A stretch of 64,000 nt of DNA from Parelaphostrongylus tenuis. Taxonomy: Eukaryota; Nematoda; Chromadorea; Rhabditida; Metastrongylidae. The notes below the pieces were generated by a model. That model searched no databases, was not told where the DNA came from, and saw only the letters and a program-made list of their open reading frames with translations. The DNA lies in NCBI GenBank assembly GCA_019055375.1, contig JAHQIW010000666.1, positions 1 through 64,000 of the forward strand, read 5' to 3'. Below, piece after piece: positions 31,395 to 43,231 of the stretch; position 1 is the first letter of the stretch, and each line of letters starts with the position of its first letter. Made by a program: the position numbers and the translations under genes.

Positions 31395-31890
31395 TAGGCG
31401 AAAAAGGCATCACCTATACCACCTGTCGTCCTGCTGATCGTCGAGAGTCTCGAGCGTGTTTCAGCAACTCTTCCATTTTATCCTATTGCGTAGCAAAAGC
31501 AGCCCAGTAGGTGCGCCTTGCTCTAGGCATCCACTGAGCATCATATCTTTCTTCTATGTCTTGTGAAGAAATCGAACTAACGGGGCGGTGATCTTCCTGT
31601 AGGGCGCTTAATATCCCGAGGAATCCAGTCGGTAACGGCTCTTGTCCATCGGTTGTCGTTAAAGCCCAGCACGTGTCCGGCCTACTTTATTTTCAATATC
31701 CTGGCGTGTAGAACGGCGTCTCTGATCTTATTTGCGAGATAGAGGATACTCCTAGCATCGAACTCTCGGCTGCGCGTTCAGTAGCGCTAAGTGATCTTTC
31801 ATACTGCTTAAGTAGCGATCAGGTTTCTGCTGCATACGTTAAGGCAGGAATAATCGTTGATTCGAAAAGGTGGGCACGGAGTCGAATGTT
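31395..31890 (-). mobile_element. RTE copy 2, 3' part
   Basis: The plus strand matches 26120-26650 (reverse of the RTE C-terminal region): CACCTGTCGTCC, GCTGATCGTCGAG, TGTAGAACGGCGTCTCTGAT and GTGGGCACGGAGTCGAATGT. The orientation is the same as the main copy (minus). It has several deletions. Confidence 0.8.
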
Positions 31891-32275
31891 CTTTCTCTCC
31901 CTCTTTCCACGGATCTCCCTCTTTGAGAGATCCCATCCGCTTGATCTCGAGGTTCCCAGGTGGTGGATAGGGGAAGCAAAGGCGAACCAAAAGCGGCCTT
32001 GTGCTTCCCGGAGACGCAGGTGGATTCAGAAGATGGGCTCCTTGCTTTTGCAGCGCCGATTTTATCAAGCTCTATTTCTACAAGTCAAGTCGGCCAAAAG
32101 CCTGCATTCAAACCGCTGGGAAGTACATGGGACATGGTTAGGAATCGCCTCCAACAAATAAGCTCCTCCTGCTCCTTCTAGAGAGACTGGCAAACTACTC
32201 GTGGGTACTCGGCCCCCAAGTTTAAAACTAGCAAGCTATACGTTGCGAATCAAAATGCTAGAAACAGCAACAAAA
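31891..32275 (+). mobile_element. RTE copy 2, 5' part in inverted orientation
   Basis: This matches the 5' region of the main RTE (29050-29440) but in the opposite orientation to the adjoining 3' part: GGTGGTGGATAGGGGAA, GAAGTACATGGGACATGG and CAACAAATAAGCTCCTCCTG read on the plus strand. The junction lies near 31890. Confidence 0.8.
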
Positions 32276-32585
32276 GGAATAAGGACCAACAATAATCTTA
32301 TCAGAGGTTACTTCCGGAGTGAGGTGAACTTGTAGAAGGCGAATTCAACAATAGAGCTGTCGACTACTGCCCAAAGAGAATGGACTGGATTATGCAGAAA
32401 CATAAGAAGATGCATGAAATAGTGGGCTCTTATCTAAATAGTGAATTGTTATCCTCGTCTTGGAGTGAGAGTTGAAGTGATGTTCCATGTCAGAGGGATA
32501 AATAATCTGGCTTGTTATAAGACTGATACGACAAATACATTGTATATACCTACTACAGATTAACAGTTACTAAGAAGCGGAACCC
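32276..32585. other. No recognised feature
   Basis: Short interval between the RTE copy and a SINE. Confidence 0.35.
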
Positions 32586-32932
32586 ATGTGACGCGGTGGT
32601 CAGAGATGCTCTGCCTGATGGTTCAATCTCGCGCTCGTGGCTCAATAGGTCATCGATCCTCCCTTGGTCGGTAAACTGGTACCAGACTGATTGCGAACTT
32701 GTCTGGAAGGATAAGTAACACTGACCCGATAGAAGGGGAGGCCATTGTGAGTCATTGTCGTCTAAATATGCAGTCATCACCTCTAAGTCTAAATATGCAA
32801 TCAATCACCTCAAACGTTTAAAGTCTAACTATGCAATCAATCACCTCAAACGAAGTTAGAAATTGGACACGAATGCCTGATACATTCCTCAGAGATTAAT
32901 CAAAGCCGAGAGCTTTGCCTTTTATCTTAAGG
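32586..32932 (+). repeat. tRNA-derived SINE (family A) with internal triplication
   Basis: A-box side GACGCGGTGGTCAGAG, B-box side GATGGTTCAATCTCGCG, and end GCCGAGAGCTTTGCCTTTTA. The block TAAATATGCAATCAATCACC is present three times in diverged form between 32762 and 32855; other copies have it once. Confidence 0.8.
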
Positions 32933-33805
32933 AGTGGCAAAAGGTGCACCGATTAACTATACCTATAAACTTGGACAATCAAGGGATGATAGAAAGTCTA
33001 GTTCACAGCGTATTTCCTTGACAGCTTCAGTCGTTAATATTGACATTTGGAATTTACAAATTTGCAATTTGATTTTTCTATTAATGAGCACCTACAGTTA
33101 ATAGACGTAAAAAAAGCGAAAGCGACATCACTTCAATAATAAAGTTTTCAAGTCAAAAATAGATATGTAGTCAATACATCCCACTTTTTCCGACTATTAT
33201 TGATCTCTTTTCTTACCTAAACGATCAGGGCAGGGTGATGATGAATGATTTTGGTAAGGTAATATTGGTTACACTATTAAAGCTGTCTATGTAAATGGAT
33301 AGATTTTCAATATCAAAGAACGTAGTTTGTGAAGAATTAAAGAAGGATCACCGTGTACTAAGTAAGGATAACTGAGGAAGCGGATGACTATCCGAAGTTG
33401 CGGCGATTTATCTTCCTTATAAATATGTTGAAGATTCTTTTAGTTTGAAAATTCATAGTGAAAAGGCATCATCACTACTAGACTTAGTATGATTCACAGA
33501 CAATCTATTCACGATTGTCGTACTTCCTTATTGTTTCTTATGCCAGCCTCTCGCATCTTTTTCCCAGTTAACTCCTTATTTCATTCGATCTTCTGTAGCG
33601 TCTATTTTCTGCATCGCAAAAACGATTGTCCCAGTAAATTCGGAGCTTCCTCATTCTTTCATTCCTTTAGCGCATTTCTTCTGCATCGAACTTTTTTAGT
33701 ACGGTACTTTGTAAAAAGTATCTAGTAGAACACATGGTATACTGGTAATTGTCAGCTGAGTATACCGTGACCTTGCCTTTGTGACATTTTCAAAAAACAA
33801 TCTCT
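32933..33805. other. Upstream region of the protease gene
   Basis: No exon or repeat is recognised. A promoter should lie here, but no clear element was identified. Confidence 0.3.
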
Positions 33806-33811
33806 TTGCAG
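33806..33811 (+). promoter_or_regulatory. Possible trans-splice acceptor before the protease start
   Basis: TTTGCAG ends 40 bases upstream of the ATG at 33852. In nematodes such an acceptor close to the start codon often receives a spliced leader. It could also be an ordinary intron end. Confidence 0.3.
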
Positions 33812-33851
33812 CATTTACAATCCAATCAACGTTAACAACCAACACTCAATA

Positions 33852-36800
33852 ATGGATTTGCTCATCGCAGTGCTTTTGACCACTATAATCTCTCAAGGTT
33901 ACGCTTGCAAGTCCATAAACTGGAAAGATTTTGCGAAAGACCTGGCTTGCTCTCTGGACAAACATCAGTGTGGAAAGCTTCCTGATGGTAAGTGATATGG
34001 GAACTCGTTATCTAGTTCATTGAAATCTAATAACGATATCGTTGGTGGCTTGTCGAGTGAATTATTCGTGAGTAAGCCTTTTCTTGTGAAGAGCGCCCCA
34101 GCCAAATCCCCAGCCAGTAGAAGTCTTCGTGGATCTAAAGAGATTTTTCCAATTTTGACACTGAACTGCGTGCTTCAGTTCTAAGAAAATTTTTGGCGCC
34201 GTCGGAATTTTTCCTCACGATAAATATCCATACCATCCACCTACTACATACACAATGGACAAGTGTAAGATGCATCACTTGTCATCCCTGTAATCATCGA
34301 GTGAATTAGCAGGTACCAGTAACACTTCCATTCTTTCCTACTGCTTGCAAAAAAAGTTCAAAGGATATCCCTCATTGCACAAGTTCGCAGGGTGCCATGT
34401 CCTTCTTAAGCTTTTTGTTAAGAAATCAGACTTTTGGGCCAATGATCTTTATGCTGTGCGTTTAACATCTTGAATAATCTGCTCGGTGACGGCTTTTGTC
34501 CCAAGGCTGTCGTAAAACAAAGTACATGTTTGGTCCAACAGAGCTTCTAGAATTCATTGCGTGAAATGACATCTACTATTTTTTATTGTTGCCGTGAGAC
34601 GGAACTCGTCTCTTTACTTACATCTGCAGGCCGTAATACTAGTACCAACCTTTCGACTGTGCTTTTGATAACACCAAATGATCTTTCACCCTACTCAAAT
34701 AGTGACCAGGTTTCTCATGCGTATATAAGGCAAACAGAATCTCAGTGAGTCAAAAAAGGTGGGCACGGAGTTGGATTTTACTTGTTCCCTTCACTACATC
34801 CTCGATGTTCAAAAAGCTCCTAAAGGGGCTTGCTTCCTTGTGTTCAACAATGGAGCTAAATCGTTCATTGTGATGACTTTCCGTTTGAGATAGACGTAAC
34901 TGGAACATTTGGAGATACGGCGTTGAGTATCATTGGGCACTCAAAACTAGTAAGTTGGGAAAAAGTTCTGAGAAAATGTTTGTAACTTTTTGAGTATCAG
35001 CCATTTTTTGTGTTTTTGGGCTATTTGAAAGCCCGTCTTCTCCCGCGTTGATTGGTGTATAATTTATCTACTTATTTCAAGACGGAGTTAGCAAGCGAGC
35101 AGATTAGTTGTTGATGATGCACGAATGGCTGTTGGGGTTCAAATGCAACGATGTCAAGTGATCGCATCAATCTGGGCTTAGGGCGAAAACACAGTGCAAA
35201 AGTACGGCGTACAGGTGGTTCAAAAAATTTGACGAATGGTGAAGAACGTTTCGTTAAATGGAGCACTGATTGCGCGACAAAAAGCAGTACCGATATTGAA
35301 TTCCACAATTCGGTCATTCATTTCTTCACTAGGAAGAAATCTGAATTTTATGCTCGCGGAGTCGATCTTCTGCCGAAGAAATGGCAGGAAGCTTAAAGGG
35401 GAGTACTCTGACTAATAGTTTTGTCCTTGTTCGGGTGTAACAGGTGCGAAAAAAACGTTTTCCGAGCTTTCTCAGAACTTATTTCCCAACCTATTAATTA
35501 GTCCCTCATGTATACGGTTTTTGTGAGATTCAGTCGTAGACCAGTGTCTCCACAAGCGTGCTTGAAATTTGTAAACTTTCGTGCTGCCTGGCTGATCTTG
35601 CTATTAGAAGAACGGTGTCATCTGCGAACCAAAGATAGGCTAATTTTCAACCATTGATTTTCACTCTCTTGTTGCCCATTCTAATGTTCGCATTACAATT
35701 TGGAAGGCGGCGAAAATTTTTGCGAGATCGTACTACTTGTATTTTGCTTGTAAGATCTTTGTAGAGCTTGCGAAGTTTTTCCATGTTCCGAGAGGGAACG
35801 CTGTAGCTAACCAAAGCTTTTATATATGTTTCTGTTTCAAATGACTCAAACACCTTCTTCAGATTGATAGAAAAGAGACAGAGCGGTCTTTTTCTGTTGT
35901 AGCTTCATGAAACTTCAGTAGGCCATGTAACCGCGTAGATGTGCTTGTTGTGTTGAATGGTTTTCGATTCCTATCTACTTACATAGCTTACTTTCCTCAA
36001 ATTCCGTTAATCCTGTTTGGGGTTACTTGACCAAAATATATACAGACGGCAGGCGGCAAGCAGATTGTCACTGTCGTGGAACGCCTAACTTTTCGAACAA
36101 TGACACTGTCTTCCTAGTTTTACACTGACTAGGAACCTTTCATTTTTGCAGGAAATGTGTGGGTATTGATCCATTGTTATGGGATAGTCTGTAAGAATGC
36201 TCAAAGCCTTTGAGGTTGATACGCCAGTGGCTCGCGTACACTTCGACGTTATTGCCCAGTCCATAAGAGCCACACGCTCCATACTGAATCCATAGCAGAG
36301 AAGGGGAGATGCGTTTTCTTCCTTAGCATGTGATTGTGTTTACCACCATATTTTACTCAGTCGATGGACTACGGCTGGTAGTGAATGTGTAGACATACTT
36401 CCAATCGGTTGTTTTAAACCTCGCTATAAACGTTCATTATAGTCTGTGAGAATGCTTGAAACCTTCTCGAAGTTGATTCGTCAGTGGCTGAAGAACGCTT
36501 CGACGGTATCGCCCTCCCTGTCAGAGACACACGCCCCATACGTACGCAAGCCACTGACATGTCAACTTCGAAAAACCTTCAAACATTCTTACGCACTATA
36601 CTGAATGTATACAGCGAGATTTGGAAACAACCAGTTGGAAGTATGTTGGCGAGAACTTTTGCGAAGTCCTTGCACTTTACGTCTTCTTTGGAGCATCTAT
36701 ACTTATCCTTTCTAGAAGAGGTGAAATCATTACTCAGCTGTCTAGATGAAGCTTTTAAACTGTTCGCGTGTTCGGTGAAAATTGTAAAGGTTTGGTGCTA

Positions 36801-39800
36801 ACATAAAATTTTAGGGAGACGTATTCAGCGGCGCTCGTTAGGTGGAGTTGCAGCGAGAAAAGGTGACTATCCATGGATTGTTTCTGTAAACGCCCCGGGC
36901 AAAGGTAAGTGTCTTTCGTGTAGTTCTCTGCCATTTCAAGGTTAAATTTACCATATCCGTCAAAAGCAACTACAATGAAATCACGTTTACCAACAGCATG
37001 TTCTGGAGTGATGATCTCACATCGCTATTTTCTGACTGCTGCCCACTGCTTCACAAGAGAATTACGAAATTACAGATCGCTGTGTCACCGCGTTCGCAAT
37101 CTATCGTCTGTTTGCTTCCACTCGATTTTGTATTGTAGCAATAATTAGCTCACAAATCACTAACGTATGCAACAAGTGATGACCACAGGATTTTGAGCGA
37201 ATTTTAGGGATCTATATGAACGAATGGATGAGGCGAAAATCAGTGTTTACGTTGGAAGTCACTGCAGATTTCCATTTATGTGCTCGTACGAAACTCCTCG
37301 ATACAGGGTCGCGAAAGTACTATGAAGAAGTTTGCAAGTGCCTTTGCAACAGCTTCACTATTTCCCATTCAAAGCTTAAAGTGCAGATTAGAGATCAACG
37401 TTTTCGTTCATAAATGTCTTTCAGAAAGTAAATCATATGTCTTTGTCGTTTATTCTTGTTTCAGATGTATGTTTACCCTGATTACAATTCTTGCAACCTT
37501 TACCACGATATAGCTATAGCGGCAATTTCGGAAAATCTTCATGGGGATGGGATGCCAGTTTGCATGCCTACTGAAAACGAGCATATACCCGAGAACTTGG
37601 TAGCGGCTGGATATGGGTTCAATCGTGAGTTTAGTAATAAGAATTAAATTCCAATCTGAGTGAGATTATAAAGTGTCTTACTTTTCCAGCACATGACAGC
37701 CATCGTCGCCTTCTTCACGCTGTTAAGCTAACATTCTACAGGCTTGGTGATCCAGATCAATTCCTTACGCTTACCAAGAATAGGTCTATTTGCCGTGTAA
37801 GTTAATGATATTGTATGAAGAGAAAAAGTTTATTAAAAATATTGTTATGAATACATGAGAGGACGACACCACGTTTATAATACTTTGGCTCCCAACCTAT
37901 CTTCTGTAAGGCTCAAAATTAGGAAGAACAGTTTCGAGCCTAACCCGTAAGCGATAACGCTTACGGATGGAGTTTCGGCAGGAAAATCGCCTCTAACAAA
38001 ACTTATAACATGACCAAGGTATCAGCAATATTGTCTCGTTAAAATAAATAAAAGCAGCTATAGGCCGCTGCAGATGTTTGGTATGGCATTTCGATTACTA
38101 GACGCACGTTTCGATGCTCTTCCACACATCATTGATACCACATGCCTTTCGCTTCATCCACTAACTAAGAGCAGCGGCGCTGAAGAAGTATCTGTCCACG
38201 TCAAGTGAAAAGATCACTTGATAATGCGGGTGCAGAGAGATTTTTGGTCGATTGTTCACGACTGGTAAAATTGAATGCAGTAATACCTTTCTAATCGGCT
38301 ATTTTTGAGACCTAGCCTAGAATTCGGATTAATCTATTAGAATTTGTGATTGAGGAATCTATATTATTCGATTCAGTTCCGTTGTCGGAAAGGCTTTTCA
38401 TAAGATCTCTTATGCTAAACGAATAATTTTCATTGGACTGTGGGTAATCATTTTGAAGCCTAGATAATTGTAAATTGAAAATGTCCTTGTTTTTGAAAGC
38501 CTATTGCAGCGCTGTAGCATTCAAAATAAAATTATGTTTTACATGGGCCGCGCGCTTTTATTATTATCACCCTTACATTTCGCTGGCAGCACGAAAAGCA
38601 TATGGAAGTGAAAAGGAAATCTTCGAACATTAAGCTGAAGCTTTTTTTAGAGAGGAGAAAAATCTCAATTTCAACAGGAACAATCACATTCCGTATTTTA
38701 ACCGCGACAAAAGTGGTCTCTAGATCACGACAACAATCCATAAGTATCACAAATCCCAGACGATTGTCATTTCGAGCGTGTTCTGAAGCTTACCTTCTTC
38801 TCTGTTACAATACAATGCAGTAAGACGGTCTAAAAAATCTTGTCAGAAGGGCTCACTCATCTATAAAAAACAATTTCATCTCCTCAGCTAAAGCGCTGTA
38901 ATGGAGCCTATTATGTTTGCAAGTCATTTTCTAGATTCTTGAGATTTGCGGAATTCAGTAGTTGGTGATTGTTCAAGGAAAGAGCCCTACCTAGCGAAAT
39001 ATAAACGCGATCACGCATAGCGTGTGAAACAAAATTCTTATTTCCTAATTCTACATCGTATAAGAAAGTCTTTTTCAGAAACAACTGTATTTTGAACTCA
39101 AAATGTTCTAGCTTTCGAATAATTACTAAAAATTCGAAAAAAGTCTTTTTCCAGCGAAAAGGGCTTCTTCAAAAAACCCTTTCCGAGAACACAGTTTTAA
39201 CAAATATTTTATGATTACATTAAATTTTAATCGAGATCTCAAAACAATTAATTAGAGAGATACAAAACATGATTTAAAAGCGCTAGTCAAGAAAACGCGA
39301 AGTCATTGAATATTTTGAATCGTGAGCTAATACGTAACCGTATCCATGTCCGCTCGTGTACTGCACAAATCGCATATTCTGTCTTAAAGGTCGATATGAC
39401 TGCATGAGTTTGAGTGCAGTTGTCTCTGATCTGTTGTAAGATTTATGGAGGCGAACATACTGGTGAAGCTTGTAGACAACTATGTGCCCGTTTCAATGAA
39501 CACCTAAGTGATATAGTTAGAGCCGAATGAAACATTCCACAAGGTCTGTGGGACATTAAGACATGAAGTAGAATATTATGAAATGGAAGCCACCATCATC
39601 ACACAGTAATCTAAAATTCTAGCGCGTGAAATTGTGGAATTCTTGCAGCATTCTAAATAGATCTCAGAAAACCAAAATGAATCGTAAAGAAAAACCTTGT
39701 TGATACGCTTGAGCGCACGCAATATTTTTTGTGACTTCTCAGACTGGTATTTTCACTCAAGAGAGTCGCATTGCCCATTTGCGTCGTTAATCTTTCAGCA

Positions 39801-40152
39801 GAACAGTTTAGGCTTTGTGATGTATATGTTTGAGCCATGCAGGAACTTGGCTGAGTAGGTTGAATTAACTTGAACTTTTTATGCTGTAGAGAGCGAATTC
39901 TACCGAAGCGTCAGTCGATATTGTGTACAATAAATTTTGTTACAGACACCCTTTGCGGGAAGTAATGAAAAAATCCTCATTCAAAAGGATGTTTCTTCTA
40001 TTCAACATCTTTTATAGGGCGATAGTGGTGGACCACTGTTCAAAATTTCTGAAAACAAAGCCGTCCTGCTCGGCATCACCACTTCAAACAGAGGCCCCTG
40101 TGAAGGACCCGATTATTCACAAGGTTTCACAAATACAACTCAATGTTCCTAG
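33852..40152 (+). CDS. Secreted S1 family (trypsin-like) serine protease, seven exons
   Basis: Exons: 33852-33987, 36815-36904, 36967-37081, 37208-37316, 37465-37624, 37690-37796 and 40018 onward, all phase-compatible; read through to the TAG at 40150-40152 the product is 283 residues. Exon 1 gives a signal peptide (MDLLIAVLLTTIISQGYA). Then come RRSLGGVAARKGDYPWIVSV (mature N-terminus), LTAAHC (catalytic His), YHDIAIA (catalytic Asp), ICRGDSGGPLF (catalytic Ser) and LLGITTSN. Odd points: the mature start reads SLGG where IVGG is usual; the residue six before the catalytic Ser is Ser, as in chymotrypsin and not the Asp of trypsin; and the sequence stops at PDYSQGFTNTTQCS without the usual C-terminal helix. 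A donor at 40124 may lead to a missed last exon. The exon 3 acceptor (CAAAAG) is weak and was chosen by phase. Possible roles are in secretion or gut digestion; this is inference. Confidence 0.8.
34275..34950 (-). mobile_element. Old RTE copy in protease intron 1, 3' part
   Basis: The plus strand matches the reverse of the RTE C-terminal region: GTGAATTAGCAGGTACCAGT, AAAAGGTGGGCACGGAGTTG and TTGAGATAGACGTAACTGGA. It is strongly decayed and continues at 35492 after the mariner-like insertion. Confidence 0.7.
34953..35491 (+). mobile_element. Mariner-like element, internally deleted, with TIRs and TA
   Basis: It is flanked by TA on both sides (34951-34952 and 35492-35493). The left end AGTTGGGAAAAAGTTCTGAG and the reverse complement of the right end GGTTGGGAAATAAGTTCTGA are imperfect terminal inverted repeats. 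Remaining coding text includes LPKKWQEA, the mariner C-terminal LPxRWQKV block, near 35370-35395. It is inserted inside the RTE copy, so it is younger than that copy. Confidence 0.75.
35492..36160 (-). mobile_element. Old RTE copy in protease intron 1, 5' part
   Basis: It continues the RTE match past the mariner: GTAGACCAGTGTCTCCACAA, TCTGCGAACCAAAGATAGGC and the reverse of the FDSVETEAV block at 35800-35860 (minus-strand ESFETETYIKAL). It ends near TTTTGCAGGAAATG at about 36160. Truncated and decayed. Confidence 0.65.
36447..36597. repeat. Intronic inverted repeat
   Basis: The block 36447-36492 (GTGAGAATGCTTGAAACCTT and TCGAAGTTGATTCGTCAGTGG) is inverted at 36545-36597 (GCCACTGACATGTCAACTTC then AACCTTCAAACATTCTTACG). 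A third diverged single copy lies at 36188-36250 (CTGTAAGAATGCTCAAAGCC). It could fold into a stem of about 45 pairs in the pre-mRNA of the protease. Confidence 0.7.
37797..40017 (+). other. Protease intron 6
   Basis: A 2.2 kb intron separating the Asp-side exon from the catalytic Ser exon. It contains a perfect hairpin at 37945-37966 and otherwise AT-rich sequence. No transposon is recognised. Confidence 0.5.
37945..37966. repeat. Perfect short hairpin
   Basis: CCGTAAGCG-ATAA-CGCTTACGG: 9-bp arms, 4-base loop, inside protease intron 6. Confidence 0.75.
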
Positions 40153-41620
40153 ATTGATATCCTTATACTTTTTGTTTTTATTTCTGACAATGCTTTCATT
40201 TATGAAATTTTTCCAACACAAACAGGTAGGTTGGGCATGAATCAAGACTGTCTATGGCATACAATCTAGTCTTTCAAAAATTATGTTTTTGAACACCTTC
40301 TTGCTCAATCGATTTAAACAGCTGTAAATCGACTTTTGATGAACTGTTCTCTGAAGACATATGTAAACAAATATATTGGAAGAAGCAACATAAAAAATAT
40401 TAGTTGCATTGACGGGAATGAATAAATAGGTAAATATTGGACAACCCAACGATCTCTTTCGCATTTCGACGCTCTCATTCAATAAATCACTCGAAGAAAT
40501 CATTTAATAAACAACATAGTCACCCTCATGGTTAACGATCCACGACCGTTTGCTGTATACAGATTGGATCTCCTTCCCCGCAAAGTATGGGGTTATATAT
40601 ATCATATCATAGGAAATATCAATCAAGTTGCAAAGGTCGAGCACATATAAGCTTGTCATAGCCTTCCCGTTGTTCCTCCCGCATAAGCTGTTTCAGGGCG
40701 CGGCAGAGTAGCCCGATAGACAAATATCAAGGCTACACGCTGAATGCGGTACCGTCGTATAGCCATTTCTCTAAGAACTGGGAGTCGACTTTGAAATGTG
40801 AGGTCGATCTTGGAGAAGGGCGACACTGAGTTGTTCTGCCCGCTTTTCTCGCATTGCTGCTAACTTCCCGGAGTTGTTTCTCGTATACGTCGGTACCGTT
40901 TGTCTGCTTGTAGTCTAAGAGCTCCCCAAACAGCAGGCCCTGTCATTTTCAGAAACCAAGAGTATAATCTTCCAATTATGAAACCTGGACTTCGGTTGAG
41001 CTGGCGAATCTTCGCCGCAGGGCAGCCAGATAGCACGTGTTCTTTAGTAGTAGATCCAGAACTCGTCTTTAATGATTATCGAACATTCTCCAACATAACA
41101 CAGTCTTTTCGAAATAGCTCGATTAAAAACTAAGAAATTGGAAGAAACAGGAGTGCGAAAGAAATCAAGGGCAACTCGAAAACTTGCGTGGAGCAGTAGA
41201 AAATCACACAAATTGTGATGCATGCGCCAACTGACTGGCTTAAAATTGTGGCTTTCAATGTCTGCATTTCTCTGGCGAGGAATTTCTTCCTTCGCAATCA
41301 GAACAAAAAACCGATGAATAGAACGACTATCTCAGGAAAAAAGTTTCACAGAGGCGCTACTAATCACTGGTTATTAGATAAATGGTGATGTCAAAATACG
41401 AGGAGCAAGTTAATTCTCAGCAATATCCTCCTATTCTTTGATTTCCTTAATGGAGAAGAAGTTCAGAAATGGCTCCAGCGGTTCAGAAATGTGTTTAGAA
41501 GGTTAAAAACAAAATGGTGCGCATATTGTAATACCGAAATTTTAGCAGTGTTTCAATGAACAAATCTTGTTAGCAATTTTGTGCCTGCTTTAACCCGTCT
41601 AGAACGGCAGTTCAAATAGG
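40153..41620. other. No confident gene
   Basis: The minus strand has a decayed protein-like stretch at 40509-40920, including SVYSKRSWIVNHEGDYVVY just before a stop near 40509 and LKQLMREEQREGYDKLI near 40680. Frames change repeatedly, so it looks like an old coding relic of unknown origin. A plus-strand frame at 40900-41133 is not recognised. Confidence 0.3.
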
Positions 41621-41706
41621 CTAGCAGCGAGAGTGCGACACCACACGATTCGTTGACTAGCTGCGAGAGTGGTGAAACAGCACACGATTTTCGTTGACTA
41701 GCTGCC
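41621..41706 (+). repeat. Short tandem duplication
   Basis: A unit of 36-41 bases starting CTAGCAGCGAGAGTG or CTAGCTGCGAGAGTGG and ending CGTTGA is present twice, with a third start (CTAGCTGCCG) at 41698. Confidence 0.7.
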
Positions 41707-42215
41707 GTTTTTTCTCTATTTTGGAAAAAATGTTACGTTATACGTATTATTTCGATACACCTGAATTTACTATTAACGTTCGTATACTTTTGACGTTCAT
41801 GTAACTCTTATATGTGATTTGACTGTGTCACTACCTCTTGACATAGAGAAAACAAAGTATTCCAGCCTTCGTTTCCATGTTTGGAGTGAAAGTCGCAATA
41901 CACTCTTCAATAGCCTGCTTCTAAACGGCGCTGACGGAGTGTAACGGTTTAGACGATACATAAAAGGGCGGTTTCTGAGACTGGAGTAGGTGCGTAATCT
42001 ACGAATGTGCAATTGTTCAGCATCATGCCATTTGATGGCGCTCGTCAGGTGCGCAAGACGGCGTTATGCTTGGGTGCCAAGAAGCAATCAAATTTTACGA
42101 GCTAATCGTGAGAGGTGTTTGGTATTTGAATGTGTAGAGAAAGATTATCTATGGTACACAAAAGAATGATAAGTGGAAAAACACGATTATCAAAGAGGTT
42201 AAGTTTTTACTAGGT

Positions 42216-43231
42216 TTGGGTATGCAAATGAGTGTTGCCAAGATGCTTCATCTGAAAAATTACTACAGCAGTGGTCAAGCTCTGGGGGAGAGCGCCATAA
42301 GAGCATATGCCATGCCAAGGAACAGATTTGCAAGGTGGAATGGAAGTGCTACACCTATTGTACGAGACCAAAACACCAGTGGAGCATGTCAATAAGGTAC
42401 GCAAAGATGTATACAGCTTTAGGAGAGATTGATGCAGCGATGAGTTTATGATGCCCTTTAAGATAAGAATTATATTCTACCAGAAAGGTCTCCACAAAAA
42501 ACACAATACTTGGTAAGGCAGTTCAAACAGGAAGGTCTAGGATAGTCCACTTGCAACATGATGTTCTGCGAAGATGCAAGCGCAACTCATTGGGCGGGCA
42601 TATTGCAGATAGTGTTATGATAAACGTAATAGACGAAATTCTACATGGAGCAGACACCTTTGTACTGGCGCTTGCTACATTAGTGTAGCACTGAGAGTCT
42701 CTTGCAGAGGAATGTACTTAACCATGATGTACAGGAGAAAAGGGAACAACTAAGGAAGTTTATATGAGCAGATGTATCTCAGCCACTTGTCAGAAGACGC
42801 CGCTCTTCAGCCGAAAACTAGCCGCGTTCTCTGAAGGGCGTCCTTTAGTTCCCCCCAAGTCTTCAGCAACCGAGACATCAAAATCAACGCCGCCTAGTAT
42901 CAGCAGCAAGTTTTGTGGGACCAACCCGAACATTGGACTACTCACCACCTTGGCGAAGACGAATTACGCTTCAGCAAGACTGGGATTCTACGCACTCGGC
43001 TCGCTCAGCGACTGCCATCCGCCAATAGATGTTTCCAGGTTTTTCCGACAAGGGAATTTGGCCGCTAGGTTTGCCGGATGTCAGTGTGAATTACTCTGTC
43101 TGATGTGCACTGGAGGAGAAATCTTGCTTACTCTCTACATTACCATAGACTCGCTTATATGGCTCTTTCACACGCGCTGGAAACCAAATAACGGTGGAAA
43201 CGTGTGCGGGCATAATTGGAAATTTTTGTGA
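42216..43231 (+). pseudogene. Decayed coding relic, unknown protein
   Basis: Several plus-strand frames look protein-like but shift: LHLKNYYSSGQALGESAIRA near 42250; DVLRRCKRNSLGGHIADSVM near 42570; and around 42940-43200 one frame reads GEDELRFSKTGILRTRLAQR and SDVHWRRNLAYSLHYHRLAY with stops. A different frame is open for 155 codons (42764-43231) and has a hydrophobic part. The local base composition is more balanced than in the flanks. I do not recognise the family. A transposon-derived or gene-derived pseudogene is more likely than an intact gene. Confidence 0.3.
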
